The notes beneath the pieces are model-generated. The model saw nothing but the letters and a program-made list of their open reading frames with translations. It had not been told where the DNA came from and did not search any database. Source: an uncultured Peptococcaceae bacterium (GTDB lineage: Bacteria > Bacillota > Peptococcia > Peptococcales > Peptococcaceae). Taken from it: a DNA stretch of 6,295 nt. Below, piece after piece: positions 1 to 5,292 of the stretch; the first letter of the stretch is position 1, and every line of letters begins with the position of its first letter. Position numbers and translations under genes: made by a program. The stretch lies in assembly GCA_937922955.1 (NCBI GenBank), contig CALAKO010000111.1, positions 1 to 6,295 of the forward strand, in the 5' to 3' direction.

Positions 1-105
1 ACATATAATAAAATAAATGTATTTCATGATAACTATTATTTTTATTTTATGTGTACATCACTTTTTTTAAATCATTATAAAATAACTATGGAAAGGGTGA
101 TCCTG
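1..105. other. AT-rich upstream region of the LysR gene
   Basis: By hand count only 21 of 105 bases are G or C. The region carries a perfect 10-bp inverted repeat, ATAAAATAAA at 8-17 and its reverse complement at 41-50, separated by 23 bases. There is also a TATAAT hexamer at 4-9 and a TATAAA at 76-81. LysR-type regulators usually bind AT-rich interrupted dyads next to their own promoter, so this could be an autoregulatory or divergent-promoter region. The arms are pure A/T, however, so chance is a real alternative. No convincing -35/-10 pair for the regulator could be fixed. Confidence 0.4.
91..99 (+). promoter_or_regulatory. Ribosome binding site that sets the LysR start at 106
   Basis: The purine run GAAAGGGTG ends 6 bases before ATG 106. 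The reading frame is open further upstream, with ATGs at 49 and 88, but neither has a purine-rich site before it. The protein from 106 begins exactly like other LysR-type regulators (MDLLQLQYF), so the 19 extra residues are almost certainly not translated. Confidence 0.8.
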
Positions 106-1050
106 ATGGATTTATTACAGCTGCAATATTTTATTGCCATTGCTGAAACCCAACACATCACCAAAGCAGCTAATATTCTTCGTGTTTCTCAACCATCGCT
201 CAGCAATACCTTATCTCGCATTGAAACCGAGCTTGGTACAAAATTATTTGACCGCCAAGGCCGCAATATTGTTTTAAACAATAATGGAAAAGTTGTCCTT
301 AAACACGCTAAAAACATTTTTCGCGAATTGGATAACATCCATACAGAATTGGCAGAATTACAAGAGCAAACATCTAACACCATCACCATTGGCTCTGTTG
401 ACTCCGTTTATGTAAAAGACTGGCTTCCCGCTTTCATAGAAGCCCATCCGGATATACTTATTCGCCATTCCATCGCTTCCTGTGCCACATTGGAAAATCA
501 ACTTCTTGACGGTGCCATTGACTTTGCCATTACTGACAGCCGCACTCTTCCACAAGAATGCGCTAAATATGTAATGGGAACCGATGAATATGTTGTATTG
601 ACACCCTTGACAAGTAAAATAGCATACGATACACCACAAGACTTTGCACTCTTCCGCGAAGAACCTTTTATCTGCTCACCAAAAACAGAAGACATCCTTC
701 GACCTATTGACATGCTAAGCCAGGAAGCAGGATTCACGCCAAATATTATTTTCGAAGGCGGTCAAGACTTGCTTTCACGCCTTCAACCTCTAGGCTATGG
801 CAATATCGTCGCTTTTATCTCACGGCTTTCCCGACCAGAATACCGTGCTCAATGCGAAAAGTATTCACATATTGTTTTTCTTACCAATAATAGCGCACGC
901 TATAACGTACATATTGTTTGGGATCCTCGGCGCACATTTTCGCACGCCGCCAGAACACTTCTGGATTTCGTGCAAAACGATACCGAACAATTCTGTACAC
1001 TCAACGAAGAACCTAGTGATTTATTGACTGAACCTATTTTCCCGCTTTAA
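106..1050 (+). CDS. LysR-family transcriptional regulator
   Basis: A 314-residue DNA-binding regulator, the usual length for the LysR family. Residues 1-60 form the winged helix-turn-helix: the LQYF start, the recognition-helix segment around VSQPSLS (27-33), then LGTKLFDR (43-50) and the LNNNG turn (57-61). Residues about 62-88 make the linker helix, and about 91-295 the periplasmic-binding-protein-like effector domain, which opens with TITIGSVDS. The C-terminal tail (about 296-314) is acidic and variable. Family members normally act as tetramers that sense a small molecule and often control a divergently transcribed gene; any such partner would lie left of the window. A terminator separates it from the operon downstream, so control of that operon is not implied. 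Base use is distinctly AT-richer than the neighbours: bases 301-360 are 33% GC against 60% at 2341-2400. Effector and targets cannot be read from the sequence. Confidence 0.93.
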   Translation: MDLLQLQYFIAIAETQHITKAANILRVSQPSLSNTLSRIETELGTKLFDRQGRNIVLNNNGKVVLKHAKNIFRELDNIHTELAELQEQTSNTITIGSVDSVYVKDWLPAFIEAHPDILIRHSIASCATLENQLLDGAIDFAITDSRTLPQECAKYVMGTDEYVVLTPLTSKIAYDTPQDFALFREEPFICSPKTEDILRPIDMLSQEAGFTPNIIFEGGQDLLSRLQPLGYGNIVAFISRLSRPEYRAQCEKYSHIVFLTNNSARYNVHIVWDPRRTFSHAARTLLDFVQNDTEQFCTLNEEPSDLLTEPIFPL

Positions 1051-1077
1051 AAATATTCTTTATCCAAATGGACTTAC

Positions 1078-1120
1078 TCCCCTCTTACATGATCCGTTGT
1101 ATCTTGTAGGAGGGGATTTT
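1078..1120 (+). terminator. Rho-independent terminator after the LysR gene
   Basis: CCCCTC at 1079-1084 pairs with GAGGGG at 1110-1115. The stem continues inward through TTACA (1085-1089) and TTGTAG (1104-1109), with one G-T wobble and one T-T mismatch, to a loop of about 7-9 bases. A T-rich tail starts at 1117 (TTTT, then ACTTACTTATTT). It lies 28 bases past the LysR stop and ahead of the next promoter, so it separates the two transcription units. Confidence 0.8.
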
Positions 1121-1142
1121 ACTTACTTATTTATGAGAAACT

Positions 1143-1170
1143 TTTTCCTTTTCTCTATCAATGCTATACT
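1143..1170 (+). promoter_or_regulatory. Extended -10 promoter of the Amme-Memo-RadiSam operon
   Basis: The -10 element TATACT (1165-1170) is preceded by TG with one base between (TGC at 1162-1164), giving an extended -10. The only -35 candidate at proper spacing is a weak TTTTCC (1143-1148, 16 bases away), as is common for extended -10 promoters. The expected transcription start near 1177 leaves a leader of roughly 37 bases before ATG 1214. That leader holds the ribosome binding site AAAGGAG at 1198-1204. Confidence 0.7.
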
Positions 1171-1213
1171 AGACATATACCACCATCGTTTTATTTGAAA
1201 GGAGTGGCTTCTT

Positions 1214-2602
1214 ATGTCAATGCTCTGCGCAATCTTAACACCACATCCACCTGTATTGCTTCCAGAAGTCGGCCATGGTCGTGAAAAGGAAATTTCTGCC
1301 ACCGATCAATCCATGCGCAGCGCGGCGGCTGCTGTTGCCCAATGGCAGCCTGAGGTACTGATTATTGCCTCTCCCCACACGGTTCTCTACAGCGATTATT
1401 TTCACATTTCACCAGGTGACAACGCCGTTGGCGATATGTCCGCCTTTGCTGCACCAGAGGTGCGCCTTGCTGTGCAATACGACACCGCCCTGCGCAGCGA
1501 AATCATTCGTCTTGCAGAAGAAGCTGGTCTACATGCCGGGACGCTGGGCGAACGCAATCCATCACTGGATCACGGCGTAGTAATTCCCCTTTACTATCTG
1601 CGTAAAGCAGGAGTCCACTGCCCGATCATCCGCATCGGTATCTCCGGATTTTCCGCACTCGCCCACTATCGGCTCGGGCAGTGCATTGCCCAGGCTGTGG
1701 ATAATTTGGGCCGTCGCGCCGTTTTTGTTGCCAGCGGCGATCTGTCTCACAAACTCAAAGCAGATGGCCCTTATGGATTCGCTCCGGAAGGACCACTTTT
1801 TGATGAAGCCGTCACCTCAACCATGGCTTCTGGCGATTTCCTGCGTTTCCTGACCCTGGATACAACACTCTGTGAACGCGCAGCAGAATGTGGTCTGCGC
1901 GCCTTCCAGATGATGGCCGGTGCCCTCGATGGTCTTGCTGTCTTGCCGCAGCTTTTGTGCCACGAAAACACCTTCGGCGTAGGCTATGCCGTTGCGATTT
2001 TCTCGGTCACTGGCAAAGACGACAGCCGCTGCTACGCCCCTCTCTATGAGCAAGCTGAACAGGAACGCATGATCAAACGTCGCGCTCAAGAAGATCCCTG
2101 GGTTCGTCTGGCACGCACGTCTCTGGAAACCTACATCCGCAATGGACAGCAACTGACCAGCCTGCCAGATGGGCTGCCTGAAGAACTGACGCAGCGGGCA
2201 GCCGGCACTTTTGTCTCGCTCCACCTTGGCGGCCGCTTGCGCGGCTGCATCGGCACAATCGCTCCAACTGCGGAAAACGTCGCCTGGGAGATTGTCAACA
2301 ATGCCGTTTCTGCCGCCACACGCGATCCCCGCTTTGCACCGGTGCAGCCTGATGAACTGGACGCACTGGAATACAGCGTGGACGTGCTTGGCGAACCGGA
2401 AGTCGTCACCTCCCTCGATAAGCTTGACCCGAAACAGTACGGTGTCATCGTCTCCTGTGGAGGGAGGCGTGGTTTGCTGCTGCCCGACCTGGACGGCGTC
2501 GACAGCGTCCAGCAGCAAATCGACATTGCCTGCAAAAAAGGCGGCATCGATGCCTCTGAATCATATACCCTCTCCCGTTTTAAGGTGGTGCGTCATCTAT
2601 GA
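1214..2602 (+). CDS. Fused MEMO/LigB-like plus AMMECR1 protein (AmmeMemoRadiSam proteins B and A)
   Basis: A 462-residue two-domain protein. Residues 1 to about 265 are a MEMO1 domain, related in fold to class III extradiol dioxygenases (LigB). By my alignment to human MEMO1, its metal-site residues are kept: His11 (TPHPP) for His49, His55 (ASPH) for His81 and Cys226 (AECG) for Cys244. His120 (SLDHG) and the SGDLSH segment (174-179) also match. Residues about 285-462 are an AMMECR1 domain, with the hallmark LRGCIGTI at 342-349, ATRDPRF at 368-374 and the PDLDGVDS...QIDIACKKGGI region near the C-terminus. The two domains are separate proteins in many organisms and fused here. The start is fixed by AAAGGAG 10 bases upstream. 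The stop overlaps the start of the radical SAM gene by ATGA, so the two are probably translationally coupled. No signal peptide or membrane segment is seen, so it should be cytoplasmic. The family names are firm, but the reaction, if any, is unknown. Confidence 0.93.
   Translation: MSMLCAILTPHPPVLLPEVGHGREKEISATDQSMRSAAAAVAQWQPEVLIIASPHTVLYSDYFHISPGDNAVGDMSAFAAPEVRLAVQYDTALRSEIIRLAEEAGLHAGTLGERNPSLDHGVVIPLYYLRKAGVHCPIIRIGISGFSALAHYRLGQCIAQAVDNLGRRAVFVASGDLSHKLKADGPYGFAPEGPLFDEAVTSTMASGDFLRFLTLDTTLCERAAECGLRAFQMMAGALDGLAVLPQLLCHENTFGVGYAVAIFSVTGKDDSRCYAPLYEQAEQERMIKRRAQEDPWVRLARTSLETYIRNGQQLTSLPDGLPEELTQRAAGTFVSLHLGGRLRGCIGTIAPTAENVAWEIVNNAVSAATRDPRFAPVQPDELDALEYSVDVLGEPEVVTSLDKLDPKQYGVIVSCGGRRGLLLPDLDGVDSVQQQIDIACKKGGIDASESYTLSRFKVVRHL
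2582..2602 (+). promoter_or_regulatory. Internal ribosome binding site and ATGA overlap
   Basis: AAGGTGG (2582-2588) inside the end of the fused MEMO-AMMECR1 gene lies 10 bases before the radical SAM ATG at 2599. The TGA of the first gene (2600-2602) shares bases with that ATG. This arrangement is typical of translational coupling between partners needed in fixed ratio. Confidence 0.75.
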
Positions 2603-3423
2603 GCCTGCACTGTACCCTATGCTTTCACCATTGTCAACTGGAAGACGGGCAAACCGGGCTGTGTCGCGCCCGTGGAAATCGCAACGGCCAGATTGTTGCT
2701 CTGAACTATGGCCGCCTGACCGCCCTTGCACTTGACCCAATTGAGAAAAAGCCGCTGCGCCGTTTCCATCCTGGCAGCCTGGTGCTTTCAGTCGGCAGCT
2801 TCGGCTGCAATCTTCACTGCCCGTTCTGCCAAAACGCTTCGATTGCCGCTGCTGACGCCGATGCACCCACCCGCTATGTCGCACCTGAAGCCCTGGTGCA
2901 AGAAGCGCTGCGCCTGCGACCACAGGGCAACATCGGCATCGCTTATACCTACAATGAACCATTGGTCGGCTATGAATATGTGCACGATTGCGCTGCCTTG
3001 GTGCGGCAGGCCAGCATGGTCAACGTGCTCGTAAGCAACGGAACCATTGAAGAAGAACCCTGGCGTGCACTCTTACCTTTGATCGATGCCGTCAACATCG
3101 ACCTCAAGGGCTTTACGCCCGAATGGTATCGCACCCTTGGTGGAGATCTAGAAACAGTGAAACGCTCCATCACCATGGCCGCTTCTGTCTGCCATGTGGA
3201 AGTCACCACTCTGATCGTGCCAGGTGAAAACGATAGCGCTGAACACATGCGCGCCCTCTCCACCTGGCTGTCCGCCCTTGATCCGGACATTCCTCTGCAC
3301 GTCTCCCGCTTCTTCCCACGCCACCGCATGACAGATCGTGCGTCCACATCGGTGGAAGCGGTTTATCACCTTGCCGACATTGCCCGAGAACGACTGCATT
3401 TCGTTTACACAGGAAACTGCTAA
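2599..3423 (+). CDS. amrS: AmmeMemoRadiSam system radical SAM enzyme
   Basis: A 274-residue radical SAM protein. The [4Fe-4S]/SAM motif CX3CX2C is Cys70, Cys74 and Cys77 (GCNLHCPFCQN). Further family landmarks are YTYNEP (116-121), NIDLKGF (166-172), TLIVPGEND (204-212) and HVSRFFP (234-240). An N-terminal cysteine set, Cys5-X2-Cys8-X3-Cys12-X9-Cys22, looks like an extra metal site and resembles the start of pyruvate formate-lyase-activase-like proteins. The enzyme should cleave SAM to a 5'-deoxyadenosyl radical; its substrate is unknown. The upstream overlapping gene supplies the MEMO and AMMECR1 partners, so all three family parts are present. Members I recall continue after the 'YTGN' segment into a C-terminal Cys-X2-Cys region of about 50 residues. 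This one ends at VYTGNC, so it is a short form. The name amrS is a family label rather than a proven function. A hairpin terminator follows at once. Confidence 0.93.
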   Translation: MSLHCTLCFHHCQLEDGQTGLCRARGNRNGQIVALNYGRLTALALDPIEKKPLRRFHPGSLVLSVGSFGCNLHCPFCQNASIAAADADAPTRYVAPEALVQEALRLRPQGNIGIAYTYNEPLVGYEYVHDCAALVRQASMVNVLVSNGTIEEEPWRALLPLIDAVNIDLKGFTPEWYRTLGGDLETVKRSITMAASVCHVEVTTLIVPGENDSAEHMRALSTWLSALDPDIPLHVSRFFPRHRMTDRASTSVEAVYHLADIARERLHFVYTGNC

Positions 3424-3424
3424 C

Positions 3425-3463
3425 AAAAAACCTGGAACCGATCATGGTTCCAGGTTTTCTTAT
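3425..3463. terminator. Bidirectional rho-independent terminator between convergent genes
   Basis: A perfect 13-bp stem is formed by AAAACCTGGAACC (3427-3439) and GGTTCCAGGTTTT (3446-3458) around a 6-base loop. On the plus strand it is followed by TTTTCTTATTT; on the minus strand the matching tail is TTTTTTG. It begins 2 bases after the stop of the radical SAM gene. Its edge also touches the stop codon of the convergent split-barrel gene (TAA at 3462-3460), so one hairpin serves both transcription units. Confidence 0.93.
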
Positions 3464-4017
3464 TTGGCGGCTTCATCGGCGTCAACGACCAGCGTTTGCC
3501 GGGCATTGCCTCCCAGCTCTTTGAAATCAGAGAACAAACAGTCAATCTGTATCGGGTGCACGCAGATCAAATGCATAGGGCTTTCCATCTTTTTCAAAAA
3601 GTCGAGTGAAATTTTCTTATAGTTGGCGTGTGCCACATAAGTCTCAGAAAACGGCTCAATCAATTCGGCCCTACCCATGACCTGCATCCCATGCAATTTG
3701 CCAAATCCTTCATATTTATCGTAAATGGCCAGACAGACGTTTGGATTATTGGCAAGTCCGATGAATTTTTTCCCACCCTCGGAAAACATCCAAAAAGCGC
3801 CATCATGATAACTGTATTCAATCGGCGTACAACGCACATAATCACCACTCCCTGTTGCCAGGGCGCAGGTATTATTCGCCAATATATACTCCTCTATCCG
3901 CTTCTGCAGCGTTTCTTTGTCCACGGGCGCACTAGCAGCATCCTTTTTCTCCCAATATTCGGCCGCCGCCCGAAGCCGCTGCGTCGTGTAATAGCCGTTG
4001 TTTTCCTGATAGCTCAT
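3460..4017 (-). CDS. Pyridoxamine 5'-phosphate oxidase-family (FMN-binding split barrel) protein
   Basis: A 185-residue protein with an N-terminal helical extension (1-35) and a split-barrel fold from about residue 36. The barrel shows ALATGSGDYVRCTPIEY (52-68), a pattern for the flavin-contacting strand pair, then FWMFSEGGKKF (75-85) and the NNPNVCLAIYD segment (90-100), followed by the VMGRAELIE strand (113-121). Members bind FMN, F420 or heme. They include pyridoxine oxidases but also many small flavin reductases and nitroimidazole-resistance-like proteins. The sequence does not show which, and true PdxH activity is not claimed. The start has a good site, GAAAGGGG at 4034-4027, 9 bases upstream. 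It sits 73 bases downstream of bioB on the same strand, with a possible promoter of its own in the gap. No signal peptide is present. Confidence 0.87.
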   Translation of the reverse strand: MSYQENNGYYTTQRLRAAAEYWEKKDAASAPVDKETLQKRIEEYILANNTCALATGSGDYVRCTPIEYSYHDGAFWMFSEGGKKFIGLANNPNVCLAIYDKYEGFGKLHGMQVMGRAELIEPFSETYVAHANYKKISLDFLKKMESPMHLICVHPIQIDCLFSDFKELGGNARQTLVVDADEAAK

Positions 4018-4043
4018 TCTTATCCGCCCCTTTCTAAAAAACC

Positions 4044-4072
4044 ATTGTACACCTCAAGAAATACGCGATCAA
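4044..4072 (-). promoter_or_regulatory. Candidate promoter of the split-barrel gene
   Basis: On the minus strand TTGATC (4072-4067) and TACAAT (4049-4044) are separated by 17 bases. Transcription would begin near 4037, about 20 bases before the start codon and just ahead of the ribosome binding site. The -10 matches consensus at 5 of 6 bases and the -35 at 4 of 6. I see no strong terminator in the gap after bioB, so read-through from bioB is also possible. Confidence 0.5.
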
Positions 4073-4090
4073 GAACAGCGCATCTGACGA

Positions 4091-5065
4091 TCACGCCGGC
4101 CCTAAACGAAGAGAATAGCCCAACTCCTGCAGCATTTCCTGGTCCTTTTCCACCGTGATGCCAGCTGTGGTCAGCATGTCACCAGAAATAGCAGCATTAG
4201 CCCCAGAAACAAAACACCCACGCCCTTTATCCGTCAGCAAACCGCGCCCACCTGCCAAACGAATGGACGCATCTGGTAAAATGAAGCGATACACGGCCAC
4301 AATTCGCCGCATGTCGTCGACATCCAGTAAAGGACGATCAGCAAAAGGTGTCCCCGGAATTGGATTCAGCATATTGACCGGCACGCTTTTAACGCCCAGC
4401 GCCCGCAGAGACAGTGCCATATCCACACGATCCTCTACCATTTCACCAAGCCCCATGATGCCACCGCTGCACACCGACAAACCAGCCGCCTGTGCTGCAC
4501 GAATCGCCTTGATTTTGTCATCGTGGGTATGGGTGGTGCATACCTCTTTGAAAAATCGCCGCGAGGTTTCCAGATTATTGTGCACACGCGACACGCCAGC
4601 TTCTTTTAAAGCACGGAAATGCGGTTCTTCCAACAGCCCAAAAGACACACATATCTCGAGCGTTGTCTCTTGGCAAATTTGTCGCACCGCCTCGCACATG
4701 TCTGCCACTTCTTCATCACTCAGGCGTCGCCCAGAGGTCACGATCGAATAGCGCAATACCCCCTTTTCAGCCTGCTTCTTCGCGTCCTGCACCAACGCCT
4801 CTGCCGAAAGCAGCGGATATTCCTGTGCGCCAGTGTGATTGTGCGCCGACTGTGCACAGAAACGACAATTCTCTGAGCAGCGTCCGCTTTTTCCGTTGAC
4901 AATCGTACACATGTCAAACCCATCTCCGCAAAAATGCTGGCGAATCTCATCGGCCGCTTGACACAACACCTCCAATGGCGCTTCGTACAAAACCAGTGCT
5001 TCTTCCCGTGTCACACAACGCCCGGCAACCACCGCCTTTACGAGCTGTTCAATCTTCTCCATCAT
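4091..5065 (-). CDS. bioB: Biotin synthase
   Basis: A 324-residue radical SAM enzyme that inserts sulfur into dethiobiotin, the last step of biotin synthesis. The SAM-cluster motif is Cys63, Cys67 and Cys70 (GRCSENCRFCAQSAH). Other family marks are the HNNLETS segment (162-168), CSGGIMGLGE (199-208), VNMLNPIPGTP (230-240), IRLAGGR (268-274) and SGANAAISGD (287-296). Of the E. coli auxiliary-cluster ligands, Cys128 and Cys188 match Cys139 and Cys199, and the Arg region (IRLAGGR) is kept. However, Cys97 aligns with Ser107 (RYSIVTSGR). This variant seems typical of clostridial-type enzymes, so the protein is probably functional with a different auxiliary cluster. The start codons ATG 5065 and ATG 5062 lie in tandem behind GGAAGGAG; the first has 7-base spacing from AAGGAG. 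No other biotin gene is in the window. Confidence 0.95.
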   Translation of the reverse strand: MMEKIEQLVKAVVAGRCVTREEALVLYEAPLEVLCQAADEIRQHFCGDGFDMCTIVNGKSGRCSENCRFCAQSAHNHTGAQEYPLLSAEALVQDAKKQAEKGVLRYSIVTSGRRLSDEEVADMCEAVRQICQETTLEICVSFGLLEEPHFRALKEAGVSRVHNNLETSRRFFKEVCTTHTHDDKIKAIRAAQAAGLSVCSGGIMGLGEMVEDRVDMALSLRALGVKSVPVNMLNPIPGTPFADRPLLDVDDMRRIVAVYRFILPDASIRLAGGRGLLTDKGRGCFVSGANAAISGDMLTTAGITVEKDQEMLQELGYSLRLGPA

Positions 5066-5092
5066 CCACTCACTCCTTCCTGATTATTCACC

Positions 5093-5121
5093 ATCATCTC
5101 ATAACGTCACTTCATTGTCAA
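5093..5121 (-). promoter_or_regulatory. Candidate bioB promoter
   Basis: On the minus strand a perfect -35 hexamer TTGACA (5121-5116) is followed 17 bases later by GATGAT (5098-5093), which matches TATAAT at 4 of 6 positions. The expected start near 5086 leaves a leader of about 20 bases that contains the GGAAGGAG site. The -35 lies inside the candidate BirA half-site described separately. Confidence 0.5.
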
Positions 5122-5145
5122 CCAATCTACTCGCATAGTTTACAT
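5115..5145. promoter_or_regulatory. Possible BirA (biotin repressor) operator
   Basis: TTGTCAACC (5115-5123) and AGTTTACAT (5137-5145) match the two halves of the classical BirA palindrome, TTGTAAACC and GGTTTACAA, at 8 of 9 and 7 of 9 positions. The first half-site covers the -35 of the bioB promoter, where a repressor would be expected to act. The weak point is the spacer, which is 13 bases here; I recall 14-16 as usual. It is a lead rather than a firm site. Confidence 0.35.
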
Positions 5146-5192
5146 TAACCCATTAAGATTCTAAAACAACGTCACCAACCCATTCCCTTCTA

Positions 5193-5221
5193 TTGAGAAA
5201 ATCCCATTTTAATGCTATAAT
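5193..5221 (+). promoter_or_regulatory. Promoter of ychF
   Basis: TTGAGA (5193-5198) and a perfect TATAAT (5216-5221) are spaced by 17 bases. A TGC at 5213-5215 makes the -10 an extended one. This is the best promoter in the window, fitting a constitutively expressed housekeeping gene. It would give a leader of about 65 bases. The site AAGGGAG at 5275-5281 precedes ATG 5293 by 11 bases. Confidence 0.85.
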
Positions 5222-5292
5222 TCATTCGTTGCGAAAAATAGAACTACAACATTTCAAATATATTCAAAAGACACAAGGGAGTCGTGATACAC

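Noticed and set aside
49..105. A longer LysR protein starting at ATG 49
   Set aside because: There is no ribosome binding site before 49 or 88, and the extra 19 residues do not resemble the family N-terminus. GAAAGGGTG directly precedes ATG 106.
1051..1213. A riboswitch or small RNA between the LysR gene and the MEMO-AMMECR1 gene
   Set aside because: The only clear structure is a simple terminator hairpin followed by a promoter; the remaining leader of about 37 bases is too short for a riboswitch.
1817..2518. A 233-residue open frame on the minus strand inside the MEMO-AMMECR1 gene
   Set aside because: It lies fully antisense to a gene with clear domain motifs, has no family resemblance that I recognise, and reflects the GC-rich third positions of the real gene.
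2211..2735. A 174-residue plus-strand open frame spanning the junction of the two Amme-Memo genes
   Set aside because: It is out of frame with both real genes and has a low-complexity Ser/Ala/Pro-rich composition. The ATGA overlap already explains the junction.
3628..4158. A 176-residue plus-strand open frame opposite the split-barrel gene
   Set aside because: It is antisense to a recognised gene, and its His/Ile/Pro-rich composition looks like a shadow frame.
4155..4751. A 198-residue Ser/Arg-rich plus-strand open frame opposite bioB
   Set aside because: It is antisense to bioB, with the biased composition expected of a shadow frame and no ribosome binding site.
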